Positions 46,203-57,611 of a DNA stretch of 64,000 bases are shown here, in pieces (position 1 is the stretch's first letter; each line of letters begins with the position of its first letter). Location of the stretch: contig CM077646.1 in assembly GCA_039707465.1 (NCBI GenBank), positions 83,228,715 to 83,292,714 of the forward strand. The letters run 5' to 3'. The notes below the pieces were generated by a model, which did not search any database, was not told the DNA's origin, and saw only the letters and a list, made by a program, of their open reading frames with translations. Origin of the DNA: Rhabdophis nuchalis (lineage: Eukaryota > Chordata > Lepidosauria > Squamata > Natricidae). Made by a program: the position numbers and the translations under genes.

Positions 46203-46718
46203 GTCTACCAGCAGCACTCCTAGAATCCAATTTTATACCACTTATCTGCACTTATCTGGAGAATTCTTGGATAACAGCAGCCACAAACATCACCCATCCC
46301 TGGGGTCTCGACTGATGCCAAACTAGAAACCCAGATGGGCACAGTTCCGAGAGAGGAAGAACCCTCTCCAGACCCAGTCAGGTTTTGGTTAATTTTTGGT
46401 TAAATACTTATTGAAAGACCAGACTGCAATTATTTTAGAGACTGACTGAAGATTTTTTTTTTTTTACAAAATCACCTGTCTTATAAACAGCTTTTGCATT
46501 CGTTCTATTAAAATATTAAGGGAAAAATGTTTCTTTAACACAATTAATTGGTGTAGGTTGTGTACTGTGATGCTCAGACATGTGTAGTCGCTACCACTGA
46601 AGCAAGAAAACTATCTTCAAAATAGGGTTACGTCGAGCTGAACTTCAGGAAAGGTCCAAAATGTCAAATGTTAATAAAATGATCTACCATCACACAATTA
46701 ACATTGCATGTGACATAC

Positions 46719-46859
46719 CTTGTGGTTTTGCATTCACTAGTTGTAAATTGATATACTGACATAAAAAGTCATCAAGATTGTTTATAATTGGCAATGGCCC
46801 TGCAGTTACATGAAGCTTCTTTCCACTAAGACTCAGCAAATCTGTTTGTTTTTTTATTT
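46719..46859 (-). CDS. IARS1: IARS1 exon: end of first, start of second UNE-I repeat
   Basis: A 141-base exon, acceptor GTTTCAG|AAA and donor ACAAG|gtatgt, with split codons on both ends. It encodes QTDLLSLSGKKLHVTAG, then a poorly conserved linker, then LCQYINLQLVNAKPQ. The first part closes UNE-I repeat one and the last part begins repeat two. The acceptor lies directly against an A-rich coding stretch, so the intron/exon edge is set by homology (EIxxQTDLL) as well as by the AG. Confidence 0.94.
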
Positions 46860-47036
46860 CTGAAACGAAAATAAAACGTTGTTAGAAGCAAACCTTTGAG
46901 CAATAACTCCACTACACACATGAATTGAACGTTCCTTTGTAGGGATGCTCTATTTCTTGAAGATTTATACAGCTAGAAACATGAACAGTAAAGATTAGCA
47001 TCACATAATATTGAACTGGCCTGAATATTTCCAGAT

Positions 47037-47867
47037 CAGTAGTTCTCAGCTTTGGCAACCTTAAGAAATGGGAACTACTAGATGGGAAATTCTGTGAGTT
47101 GAAGATCTTCTTCTTCTTCCTATTTTATATTGTGTATCAAAGGAGATACAAAGTTCTTGCTCTTCTGGCAGCCTCAATCAGTTAATTGATGTTGTAGTGT
47201 ATCTTTGATGTGGTCTCTCCATCTTCGTCTGGGTCTGCCTCATGTTCTTTGACCTTCTCTTTTGTATATGCCTTGTACGGTATGGAATCCCATGACATCC
47301 TTTCCAGGTGAGCAAACCACTTTATATGCTGTTTTTGTGCGTAGTTTAAGACTGGTTCAATGCCAATTCTTTCTCTTATGATCTCATTTCTGATTTTATC
47401 TCTTCTGGTCACTCCAGCAGCTTTCCTCAAACATCTCATTTCCATGGTAATTAACTTTCAGTTGTGTTTTGTTGTAAGCATCCATGTTTGGCACTGTTAA
47501 CATAGGATGGGAATGAATATGTTGTGCATAAGATGCTTCTTTGTGTTGATTGGTACTGTCTTGTGTTGTAGGAGTGGAACAAACTGTCTCAATGGCTGTG
47601 CAACCCCACATCCACGTTGTGAAAAGTGATAACAGAACAAAGTAAAGGATTGCTAGAATTAGGCGAAGTATGGCATGCCTTATACCACTACGACAGCCAT
47701 GAACGCCATCCTGGGTCACCCTGAAATGGCCTAGCCAAAGGGCCTCTGATGAAGTTGCAACATGCTCAGCAAACTTGCATTGGATAATTGCTACAGAAAT
47801 TATAAGGACATACAAACAGACTGTTGAACTCCATGTATTTTATATTTGCCAAGGTTGAGAAACACAA
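47037..47867. mobile_element. hAT-type MITE carrying an inserted retroelement piece
   Basis: Left end CAGTAGTTCTCAGCTTTGGC, right end GCCAAGGTTGAGAAACACAA, flanked by TTCCAGAT (47029-47036) and TTCTAGAT (47868-47875), one mismatch. The MITE arms are about 65 and 50 bp; the middle is a non-LTR fragment. Confidence 0.7.
47182..47445 (-). pseudogene. Non-LTR retroelement RT C-terminal fragment
   Basis: The minus-strand frame reads EMRCLRKAAGVTRRDKIRNE, IIRERIGIEP and AQKQHIKWFAHLERM. This order (MxxLRxxxGxTRRDxIRN...WFxHxxRM) is found C-terminal to the RT in RTE-like and related elements. The clade is not determined. It is broken downstream and inactive. Confidence 0.65.
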
Positions 47868-48099
47868 TTCTAGATTGATGCCTATGACTACCAGCTGGAT
47901 TATAAAGTATTTGTTTGTTCCAAACTATCTCTGGTGCTGCTTATTGTACATGATGCTGCAAATAGTAACATTATCAATGATTTCTAGTCATGATAAGTTT
48001 ATGCTGCTCTACGATCATAGCCATGATGTCTTTCAGTATTAGTGGAAAAGGCCTATTTCTTTATTTCATCAAGGCATCTATCTGGTCAGCTGCTGGGGG

Positions 48100-48693
48100 G
48101 AATTAGATCAGTCCAGCCCAGGCAACTGATGGACCCAGCAGGGAACTTAGAGTGTTTTCTAAGATCCTGAAAAGTGATTTTGCTGAGTCCTTAGCCACTG
48201 CTAGTATGGGCAGTTGGGTGAAAGACCTTAGACTGGGTTGTTCTTCTATGGTATCTCGTGTGTTGAACTCCAGAAGAAGCTCCAAGAGCATCATTGGAGG
48301 AAGACAAAAAATTAGTCTAGCTGAACATGAGCAAAAGCCCATATCAGGGCTTATATCACGGCAATTAGAACTGCAAGATACAGTACATTTTCTCACTCTT
48401 ATTATGTTCGTTGATAGCTGCCCAGAAGTCATCATTGGGATTGCTAACCCAGCCGTTTCTTTATTAGATCCTGGCCCTGCCTGGCTTGTTAAGCGTTTTC
48501 AGGAAGAATCATCTATTGAATCTACACTACAGTATCTTCAGTAGTAAGTAGAAAAATGTTTCCAGAGAAACAAGAAAAGGTGCACCTTCTTCTCAAGCAG
48601 CTGTTGCAGATCAACCGATCTGAATGATTTTCATCTAATCTCCAATATTCCCTATATAGTCAATCATGACTTTGTCACCTCAAGGCTCAACCA
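48100..48693 (+). pseudogene. Old L2-like LINE fragment, 5' piece
   Basis: Frame 48152-48544 encodes a degraded linker and ALLDPGPAWLVKRFQEESS-like sequence, matching LLDPCPSWL ahead of the RT in the 23.8-25.5 kb copy. Further on DFVTSRLNHCN corresponds to LVTSRLDYCN. It continues after the BovB insertion at 49430. Confidence 0.6.
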
Positions 48694-48708
48694 CTGCAAC
48701 TGAAGACT

Positions 48709-49414
48709 TTTTGTTGTTAGTTGCAAAGTCATGTCCAACCCATCGCGACCCCATGGACAAGTTCCTCAGGCCTTCCTGTCCTCTACCATCCTCTGGAGTC
48801 CATTTAAGCTCATGCCTACTGCTTCAGTGACTCCATCCAGCCACCTCATTCTCTGTTGTTCCTTTCTTCTTTTGCCGTCAATCTTTCCCAGCATTAGGCT
48901 CTTCTCCGGTGAGTCCCTCCTTCTCATTAGGTGGCCAAAGTATTTCAGCTTCAGTTTCAGGATCTGGCCTTCTAAAGAGCAGTCAGGGTTGATCTTTTCT
49001 GGAGCTGACCAGTTTGATCAACTTGCAATCCAAGGGACTCGCAGGAGTCTTCTCCAGCACCATAGTTCAAAGGCTTCAATTCTTTGGTGCTCAGCCTTTC
49101 TTTTGGCCATACATTGAAACTGGAAAAACCATAGCCTTGACTTTTGTCGGCAGGGTGATGTCTCTGCTTTTTAGTATGCTGTCTAGATTTGCCATAGCTT
49201 TCCTCCCCAGGAGCAAGCATCCTTTAATTTCTTGGCTGCAGTCCCCATCTGCGGTGATTTTGGAGCCCAGGAAAATAAAATCTGTCACTACCTCCATTTC
49301 TTCCCCATCTGTTTGCCAGGAGTAGAGAGGGCCGGATGCCATGATCTTAGTTTTCTTAATGTTGCGTTTCAAGCCAACTTTTGCACTCTCCTTCTGCACC
49401 CGCAACAAGAGGCT
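48709..49414 (-). mobile_element. BovB (RTE-clade) LINE 3' end, 706 bp, with 15-bp target duplication
   Basis: The minus-strand reading gives RVQKESAKVGLKRNIKKTKI, DFIFLGSKITADGDCSQEIK and LLLGRKAMANLDSILKSRDI, diagnostic of the BovB RT C-terminal region. Damaged RRRGRQRMRWLDG-type sequence and the 3' end at 48709 follow. CTGCAACTGAAGACT occurs at 48694-48708 and again at 49415-49429, marking the target duplication. 5'-truncated and frameshifted, so inactive. It lies in an IARS1 intron in the same orientation as the gene. Confidence 0.93.
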
Positions 49415-49429
49415 CTGCAACTGAAGACT

Positions 49430-49830
49430 ACTTAGAAGCAAAACCTGATCCAGATTGATGCAGCACCAGCTGTAGTGGGCCTGCTTTAGCTTGCCTACAG
49501 GATTCCTTAACTTCATGAGCTGCGCTGCTTCCAATACACTTCCAAGTGTGATTCAAGATGGTGTGATCACCTATAAAATCTACACAGCCTTGGGCCTGGT
49601 TATCTGAGGAACTGTCCAGTGAGAGTCAAAAAAGTGGAAATGCTACAGGCCCCCTCAATCTAACAATATCCCATGTTGAAATACAGGAAGCACATATTCT
49701 CTGTGGTGCTGTCTAACCTCTGAAATGAGGAGCCCATCATCCCCAAAATGTGAACAGATCCCATCTTGATGGTATTCTGGAAAGCCTTAAAGACCTGACT
49801 GTTCTTCCAACCTTTCAGCTAGAGTGGGTG
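49430..49830 (+). pseudogene. Old L2-like LINE fragment, 3' piece
   Basis: Continues the element broken by BovB; LLPIHFQVQFKMV-like and ALGLxYL-like strings parallel HWLPVxFxVxFKVL and GPSYLQD. Many stops and shifts indicate old age. Confidence 0.5.
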
Positions 49831-50900
49831 GAACCCCTTTTTTACACTTCATTGGGGAGAGCAAACTGGGAGATCACATGGGTAACTTGCTTAAAGACCT
49901 TCATGACTTGCAAACTGTAATGGGAATTACAGTCACAACAAGGACTATATTTATATGTGGTGATTTTCCCCCCCTGCAAACCAAGGATAGTAATATCAAG
50001 TTGATAAAATGAGTTGTGGTTTCCCCTTTCCACACTGGGCATGTCCATTCTTGTTTTAATTTATTTACACCATTGTGGTAAGCTGACACAAGTCGTAAAA
50101 GTGTAAGAGTCTATAAACTGTCATGTTTCCTGTTCCATACTTTTGTTTGCATTAAGCAAGAATTGTGAGCAAGACATACTGCTTTTTTTAAAAAAAATAA
50201 TCAGATAATCCAAAAATGCTGGCAGCCAAAGAAAGACTTAGCCTTTGGCATGTTTATACAAGACAACTAAGAACTATTTTCATTTTATGCTTTGTCTATC
50301 ATCAGAGGCAATCTGATTTTCTATGTGATGATACAGTTGCTGGGAAAAACAATTGATTTGAAGAGAAAAAAAAATAGTGCCAACATTAAATCAATGAAGT
50401 GGCTCAACACAAAATGTTATTTGTCACCAGTGAAATTATAGCAATAAATAAGCAATTCCAATGTTATCAAAATTTGAAATACTCTCATAATTTATTTTCT
50501 GTATTGACTGTAAAATAATGTGCTTTTAAAATGAATTGACTCTTAAGAAAAAAAAAGAGTTCTCTTAGAGTGACACAGTGTATAGAAACCGAGGCAAAAT
50601 AGGCTTTTCTGTTTAATCTTCCTCTGTGGTGAGGAACTGCCTTAAATTCAAAGTCATCTTCTTTCTGGATAGAAGCAACAAATAGATGGTACTCTAAAAG
50701 GCATTCTATCTAATATGTACCAAATTTATCATGAAAACAGGTAGCATAATTGGTTTTTTAAAGCATATAAATCTATTTGAAAAGAGTACAATTTTTTTTG
50801 TCAGACTTCGTAAAAAACAAGTTGTGAAACAGACCTATTTGCAATATTTTTTTTAAAGTCACACTTAGGTAGGGTATCTATCATTCTGAAACTCTACTTA
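49831..50900. other. IARS1 intron, unassigned
   Basis: AT-rich intron DNA with no recognised repeat or coding element. Confidence 0.5.
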
Positions 50901-50901
50901 C

Positions 50902-51027
50902 CTTGTTTTCCACTATAAATTGATACTTTGGCTTTTTCAAGTCCAAAAATGCATGCAATAGTATTAACAAGATTGGTGAAGTCTAATTTATTGTCTCCCT
51001 TCGGATTTTCCAGCAACACCATACCAT
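50902..51027 (-). CDS. IARS1: IARS1 exon: middle of first UNE-I repeat
   Basis: A 126-base exon, acceptor CTCTCTAG|ATG and donor ACAAG|gtaagt. It enters after one borrowed base and leaves with one overhanging base. The translation reads GMVLLENPKGDNKLDF early and IACIFGLEKAKVSIYSG late, matching the ENPKGDN...SIFG pattern of the first UNE-I repeat. The paired ENP-x-G motif recurs in the exon at 45752-45904, showing the internal duplication of this appendix. Confidence 0.94.
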
Positions 51028-51835
51028 CTAGAGAGAGCAATATATATTAGTAATGCTAATAATCTAATTTTGTTTTCTTCGTCAGTTAACAATAGGTATG
51101 TATGCAGCAATGTAACTGCTTAGTTATTCTGAGGTCTTTTGATTCTATTATAGCATTATTACAATACTTCATCATATTCTGATTAATAAGCAAGTTAATG
51201 TGGGCAGGAAGCCATGAGAATTAGTTGGCTGCTTGGAACTTGTAGCCAAAAAATGCTATTTAATGACTCCTCACTGGGTTGCAGGAGTTATTGAGGAGGG
51301 CTTTGCAATGTTTGGTCTTGATCCTACACTCTTCAACAAATTTATTGGAGTAATAGTAATCAAATTTGCAGATGGCATAAAATTGGGTAGGGCAGCTAAT
51401 ATAAAAAAGGTAATGTAAAATTCAAAACAGTTATACTATATTAGAGAAATAGTTAAATCCTATTTTTTTCATTTAGGGAAAAGAAATCAAAGGCTCAGGA
51501 GTACAAAAATTTAGGAGTACCCTCACCCGACAATAGCATTCATGAAAATGGTCTTGGAATAGTAGTTCATGACAAATAAAATATCTATCTAGCTTTTAAA
51601 AATTGTGTGGGGGGGGGGGGGAATAGGGTGTGTCAACAAAAGGATAGTCCCTAAATTCCATTCCATTTAACGATCATTCTAAAATTATATAATATGGGGC
51701 ATTATTAGGACATCACACTTTTAAATTGATTCAGGAAAACTAGAATAAGTTTGCTGAGGGGGCTAGAAAATAAATCTTACATAGAAAAATTGAACAAATA
51801 TTTGTCCTCGAAGAGAGGATCGTCATCAAATACAT

Positions 51836-51919
51836 GAAAGGAAGAGAAGGAGGAGGAGGAGAGGAGGAGGAGAACAGGAAGAAGGGGAAGAAGAGGAAGA
51901 TGATGAGGAAGAAGAAGAT
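51836..51919. repeat. GA/GAA-rich purine tract
   Basis: About 80 bases almost purely purine on the plus strand (AGGAGG, GAAGAA units). Confidence 0.9.
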
Positions 51920-52475
51920 CTATTTTACATCATTTCAGAGTACAGGATACAGGAAAATAACTTATTTTCCATACTTTTTGAGGAACATTACCCCTTTGAA
52001 TTACTGAAGGCAAGGTGCAAAAGAATTGGGAGTAAGCTTCCTTTAAATATGTGTATTTTTGAAACAATAAAACTACCAATTCAACCCTGGATTTAAATGA
52101 ATAGAATGCACACTTCTATTATCAAGTTTATTGTATTTATACTGAAACTAGCTATACCCGGCCACGCGTTGCTGTGGCCTAGTCTGGTTAAATAGCTAAC
52201 CAATCTGCGTGTAGATCTACACCTACACACCTACACACAACCACCATATAACCCCCAACCTACCTACCTACTGTATTTCTCCCCCTTTATACTTAACCTA
52301 CTGTATTTCTTCCTTTCTCCCTCTATCTACCTACCTTCCATATTTCTCCCTCTCTATCTACCCCTCTACCTACCTACCTACTGTATTTCTCCCTATCTAT
52401 CCCCCTACCTACCTACCTACCTACTATATTTCTTCCTTTCTCCCTCTACCTACCCACCTACCTACCTACCTACTG

Positions 52476-52476
<1 letters not shown>

Positions 52477-52564
<88 letters not shown>
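52477..52564. repeat. (TTTC)n-(TATC)n compound microsatellite
   Basis: About 12 TTTC units followed by about 10 TATC units. Confidence 0.95.
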
Positions 52565-52565
<1 letters not shown>

Positions 52566-52621
52566 CACCTACCTACCTTATTTCTCCCTCTCTATCTATC
52601 CCTCTATCTACCTACCTACTG

Positions 52622-52667
52622 TAATACAATAATACAATAGCAGAGTTAGAAGGGACCTTGGAGGTCA
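52622..52667 (-). mobile_element. CR1 LINE 3'-terminal scrap
   Basis: TACAATAGCAGAGTTAGAAG followed by GGACCTTGGAGGTC, the reverse complement of the CR1 3' end. Confidence 0.65.
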
Positions 52668-53420
52668 GGCTGCTATAAGGCTGCTATCCTGTCTCCCCTA
52701 GTCCCTCTTTTATTAAACTGTATTTCTCCCCCTCTCTCTCTCTATGGGCCATTGCTATCCCAGTGCCTTTTTGGCCCTAAGAGGCATCCATATGAGGCCT
52801 CTTCCAACAATGACAGTTGAAAAACAGTCTGATGGGCGGGGCTACAGGAAGGTGAAAACATGATCAGTGGGTACATTTTACATTTGTGTACCTTGCACAT
52901 GACACACGTGTGTTAGGCACAAAATGAGTACGTATTCTATTATCGGAAATCCTTGTGAACATTGTGTGAAAGTTTGGTGTAAATCGGTCCAATAGTTTTT
53001 GAGATTAGTGGATTCGTACAAACTATTTTACATTTTTATTTATATAGATGTATCCTCGATATTAACCAAAGATCACAATTTTTTTCCTCTTATTCTGAAT
53101 CAGTTAAGTAGCTACCTTAATTGTATCAATCAAAAGTAAAAAGCAATCCTCCATTTTTAAAATTTTATAAGGAAACAGCCACGATTCAAATAATTTAAAT
53201 CTTAAATACATTTGTAAACCTAAAATAAAAGTTTAAACACTTCAAGTGTAGATTTTTGTAAAGTTCTGTAAACCTCATTTCAAGTAACCAAAGAAATGGT
53301 TAGAACAATGCCAGGTCAGTGTCAGTTCTAAAGTAAACCATACTAGGTGAAATACTATACGGCTAATTCCTAAAAATATGGAATTGAGAATGATGTTATT
53401 TTCATAGCCATCTGTTACAT

Positions 53421-53534
53421 CAGGAGTATTAAACTAGTGGCCCGCAGACCAGATGTGTCAGACGCAGGCTACACCCACCCTGGCTCTGCAAAGGCAAAAA
53501 ATGTCACGTGACACGATCAAGTTTGACACCCGTC
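53421..53534. mobile_element. Small hAT-type MITE
   Basis: Starts CAGGAGTATTAAACTAGTGG and ends AAGTTTGACACCCGTC, flanked by TGTTACAT (53413-53420) and TGTTACAC (53535-53542). Same family as 7061-7183. Confidence 0.78.
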
Positions 53535-53603
53535 TGTTACACAGACCAACTGCATATTTCTCCAACAGGTTCTCAGATAATGCAGTTCTGTGTCTGGTTA
53601 CTT

Positions 53604-53905
53604 ACAATACAATAGCAGAGTTTGAAGGAACTTTGGAGGTCATCTAGTCCAACTCCCTGCCTAGGCAGGAAACCCTATACCATTTCAGACAAATGGCTAT
53701 CCAACATCTTCTTGAAGACTTGCAGTGTTGGGCATTCACAACTTCTGGAGACAAGCTGTTCCACTGATTAATTGTCCTAACTGTCAGGAAATTTCTCCTC
53801 AGTTCTAAGTTGCTTCCCTCCTTGATTAGTTTCCACCCATTGCTTCTTCTTGAATATAACCACATAGATTTTTTTCTAATAGCGTAGAAGTAGTTTGTCA
53901 TTGCC
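53604..53905 (-). mobile_element. CR1 LINE 3' end
   Basis: The minus strand shows GGAAACTAATCAAGGAGGGA, AGCAACTTAGAACTGAGGAG, TTAATCAGTGGAACAGCTTG and TGGTATAGGGTTTCCTGCCT. It corresponds to the 62735-63070 and 14714-15078 copies. Confidence 0.9.
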
Positions 53906-54215
53906 TTCTTCCAAGAAGTTTCATTTTTTTAAGTTCCCAGTGTAATGTAGAGCTTGGATTTCTTAATGATCTCCCAGGCAAATCCTAAGTCTGATCCTGC
54001 TTCCAAGATTCTCCAAAATCAATTTGGTGCTAACCAAGACTATATGCTATGTATTTCACCATCACGTTTAACTACTAGCTTCATCCATTTTTAGTTAGCA
54101 ATTTTACAAGTAGTACAAATGGTTCTAGCTACACCAGCAAATCCTCCGTCATGTTTTGCAGCAGCGGTTAAAAGGAGAGAATGACAAATTAAAAAGTAGA
54201 TTAATACAGACGTAC

Positions 54216-54327
54216 CTTGTTCTTTACCATTAACGCAGATGTTCAGAGTGACATAAGCACATGCTGGCTCAGTACAGTGATGAATAGCTCCTTTGGCTAT
54301 TGTAATTTCCAGTTCTGATCCCTTCAG
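54216..54327 (-). CDS. IARS1: IARS1 exon: start of first UNE-I repeat
   Basis: A 112-base exon with acceptor TGTTTAG|CTG and donor ACAAG|gtacgt. It starts in phase 0 and ends one base into a glycine/aspartate codon. It encodes LKGSELEITIAKG followed by PACAYVTLNICVNGKEQ. In vertebrate IARS1 this opens the first of two roughly 90-residue UNE-I repeats, which attach the enzyme to its partners in the multisynthetase complex. The middle of the exon (about residues 13-20) diverges from the mammalian sequence while both ends are well kept. Confidence 0.94.
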
Positions 54328-54673
54328 CTAAACAAACAGCAGTTACATTTTTTAAATTATTCTTCTAAGACAAGACCTACGCACACTTTTTCTCTCCAAG
54401 CTGTTACAATTTAAAAATACTACCAGGAACCACAGTGGCATAAAAATAACAGAGCAGAGTACTTCACTAGAACTAGGATCTGGCATATTAAAACACATAA
54501 TTTGCACCTTCTAAACCAGCATTCGAACTAGAAATACAGTACAAATATCAAGTGCACTTTCAGTGGAAAAAAATGGAGAGAAGGAATGCCTATACATGTG
54601 GATTAGAGAACAGATTTCACAACAAAGTCTCTTTGCTCAGGTTTAGGCAAAGATGTTTGGGTATCCACTATTA

Positions 54674-54939
54674 CAGTCATGGCGAACCTATGGCACCCGT
54701 CCCTCTGGTGTAACATACGTGCTGGCCAGCTGGTTTTTGCATGCACGGGAGCACCGGAACCCAAGAGCAGCTCCCCAGTGCACATGTGATTGCTTGCCAG
54801 CTAGGCTTCATATGTGCATACACACCAGAAACTGGAAGCTCAGCTTCCCGGCGCATGCCTGCGTGTCCAGGAAACGGCTCTTCTGTTTTACACACACTCC
54901 CGTTTAGACACTTGGTGCCGAAAAGGTTTAGCAACACTG
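54674..54939. mobile_element. hAT-type MITE (GATGGCGAACC family), shortened
   Basis: Starts CAGTCATGGCGAACCTATGG and ends AAAAGGTTTAGCAACACTG, flanked by CACTATTA and AACTATTA (7 of 8). Confidence 0.8.
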
Positions 54940-54947
54940 AACTATTA

Positions 54948-56340
54948 TCTTATGGAAATGTTTGGCTTCCTTTTTTCTCTGATATGGCCCTAGCTATTTT
55001 ATTTTAATTATTATACTCTTTTAAATCTCACTAGCCTCTGTCAAACTGTTGGTTACTGTAAGACTTGAAATTACAAATGCAAATTATGAATCAGTGTACA
55101 GGCTAAAATGTAGTTGCCTGTCATTCAAGGTGCTATCAAGTCTACTTGGTGTGGTTTGATAGCATTCAGTGTGTTGTGTGAATGCAGACAAGAGTAAATT
55201 ATGGTTCAATTAACTAAAGCAAAACTAAGGCAATTTCTTTCTAGCCCCTTATCCATGCCATTATAAGCCCCAACGGGCAATTTCAAGCATCAACTAACTG
55301 AAAGCTGACAAACAATATGCCAAATAGTGGCTAAAGGAAAGAAAACACAAGTAATAGTATATTAAATGAAACACTAAGATGATGTTAACACAGCTCCTTG
55401 TTCTTTATCCTTAACTGCTAATATTTCTTATGGCTACTGGCAAAAACTAATGTTAATGTTAACAAAAATGAATGTTAATGACTAAGTGGAAGGTTACCAG
55501 TCAGCAAATACTTGTATTTCCCAGTAACAAAACTACCCCCTCCCGGGTTGGGGGGGGGAGTGGATGACATAAAGTAAAGGATGACACAAAGGATGATAAA
55601 GTAAAAGTTTATCAAAGCACTGAGCTGTTTCAAATTGCAACATGGGCAGCAGATAAATTTTATAATAATAATAATTTTATAATAATCAAGTTATTAAAGT
55701 TAACGTTTGACTGAAGAACTTGTTTATCTCATTTATTTACTTATTTACTTATTTATTTAATTTAATTTAGGCCAACTATCTCTATCTAAACTATTAAATT
55801 AATATAGAATGTATTACTATACCAAACATTAATTAATATTCCCTATAAAATGAATATAAATCTTAGTCATAGACAGCCCTAAAATATCTATCATTAGAAG
55901 CAGTCTGGTTCCTACTTAAATGTAATTTAGTGTCTAGCTTATTTGTATGTTGCACATTTTTAAAATTTGTCTGCTATTTGGTCTTGAACTATATACAGAA
56001 TAACTCTATAATCCTATTCATATCCATGAAAAGATACATCAACAACTTTCAATTTCTCCTCCTTTTAACTACATATTCACTTTCCATAATCTGGTTCTTC
56101 AAGTTATTCTGGAACTAGACATAAAAGCCTATCAACAACAACTTAATAATTGTCAAATCCTATTTTAAAAGTCAGCCAATTGCCTGGTAGACTCATTCAA
56201 AAATGTGCAAATTGTTTAAAACCAGTTTTGGGAAGGGAGAAGAAACGATTATTGAATTATTTATCTTTTGATGATTGTGTAATATATCTTCAAACAATTG
56301 TTTAGATTTATAGGAATCCAAATTTGTCATGAGAATTATT
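54948..56340. other. IARS1 intron, unassigned
   Basis: AT-rich intron with TTTA/TTAT-type simple runs near 55665-55770; no gene. Confidence 0.5.
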
Positions 56341-56344
56341 GCAT

Positions 56345-56690
56345 GTAAAAGGTAAAGGTTCCCCTCGCACATATGTGCTAGTCGTTCCTGACTCTAGGGG
56401 GCAGTGCTCATCTCCGTTTCAAAGCCGAAGAGCCAGCACTGTCGAAAGACGTCTCTGTGGTCATTTGGCCGGCATGACTAAACGCTGAAGGTGCACGCAA
56501 CAGTGTTACTTTCCCACCAAAGTGGTCCCTATTTTTCTACTTGCATTTTTATGTGCTTTCAAACTGCTAGGTTGGCAGAAGCTGGGACAAGTAATGGGAG
56601 CTCATTCTGTTATGCATCGTTAGGGATTTGAACCACTGATCTTTCTGATCGACAAGCTCAGCGCCTTAGCCACTGAGCCATTGTGTCCCA
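56345..56690 (-). mobile_element. tRNA-derived SINE, near full length
   Basis: The minus strand starts TGGCTCAGTGGCTAAGGCGC (A box), then GTGGTTCAAATCCCTAACG (B box), a long unique body, and an end around GCACATATGTGCTAGTCGTT with (AAAGGT)n on the plus side. Confidence 0.88.
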
Positions 56691-57001
56691 TATTATTGCA
56701 AGTATGCCTTGCACATTTAATGCACATACAACATAACACCACCAAATATACTAAAATGAAGACATTCAGAAAAATCTGAATTCATATAGAATAAGACTAA
56801 CATATCAAGGTTAAAATTTACATGGGAATATACTTGATTAAAGATGCAATCTTTACATTGCAAATATTATTAGTTATTATATAGGCCTCATATTATTTTA
56901 AAGCTAGTTTCTACAGCTGTAGCTAACTTAATTTTGAAAGAATTCAGATTCATTGACTTTTTTGAATTTAAAACTTGCTACAGTATACGGATAGTCTAGT
57001 C

Positions 57002-57345
57002 CCGTGATGGCGAACCTATGGCATGGGTGCCACAGCCGGCACGCGGAACCATTTCTTAGGGCACACAAGGTATTGCCCTGTCAGCTCCAGCGCGCATGTG
57101 TGCGCTGGCCAGCTGGTTTAGGCCTTCTTTTGAGGCCGTTTTTCGCCCTCTGGAGGTTCAGGGAAGCTCCGGAAGCCTCTGGAGGTGGGGAGGGAGGCTG
57201 TTTTCATCCTCCCCAGGCTCCTAGAAAGCCTCTGGAGCCTGGGGAGGGCGAAAAAAGCACGCCAAAAGCAGGGGGTCGCGCACATAGCATTATGTGTGCT
57301 CCCTCCACTTTTGGCATGCGAGCCAAAAAAGGTTCACCATCACTG
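57002..57345. mobile_element. hAT-type MITE, 344 bp (GATGGCGAACC family)
   Basis: Starts CCGTGATGGCGAACCTATGG and ends AGGTTCACCATCACTG, with perfect GTCTAGTC octamers (56994-57001, 57346-57353). It lies 90 bases downstream of the IARS1 exon 57435-57611, inside the intron. Confidence 0.9.
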
Positions 57346-57434
57346 GTCTAGTCCAACAAACATTAAATATGAGTAGTGCAACATTTACATCACAGTGAAG
57401 GCGAATATTCTGTAACGGGTATATTTGTATTTAC

Positions 57435-57611
57435 CTGCGTTTTTTCTTGAATAAGCACTTCCTCCAAGGGAGTCACTGGATATGGCTTCAAAGCAGCTTT
57501 TATTGTGGCAAAAATAAAATCTGTATGTTCCTTAATAACAGTATCAAGATAATCACCTTCTGGAGATGCCTGATAATATACTGTAATCTCATCTGTAGGA
57601 ACCAGATTGCG
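57435..57611 (-). CDS. IARS1: IARS1 exon: LVPTDEITVYY ... LIQEKTQ segment
   Basis: A 177-base, phase 0-0 exon of 59 codons, between the acceptor ATTTCAG|CGC and the donor ACGCAG|gtaaat. It carries NLVPTDEITVYY near the start, HTDFIFATIKAALKPYP in the middle and VLIQEKTQ at the end, all close to vertebrate IARS1. The segment links the anticodon-binding region to the vertebrate-specific UNE-I appendix. The open frame runs a few codons into intron on both sides. Confidence 0.96.

Larger units (their letters stand above)
52147..53050 (+). mobile_element. Unclassified interspersed repeat (copy 2) with internal minisatellite
   Basis: The 5' end AACTAGCTATACCCGGCCAC...GCTGTGGCCTAGTC matches the start of the 60609 copy; the 3' end from about 52835 (GGGGCTACAGGAAGGTGAAA to TTTATTTATATAGATG) matches the 8920-9240 copy. 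Between them lie CTAC/TATC/TTTC tandem arrays, a short CR1 tail (52622-52667) and a stretch of CTGTATTTCTCCC units. No coding capacity. Confidence 0.75.

Noticed and set aside
52147..53050. CRISPR-like array from the CTAC/CTGTATTTCTCCC units
   Set aside because: Units are simple tandem repeats without unique spacers, in a eukaryotic retroelement-like context.
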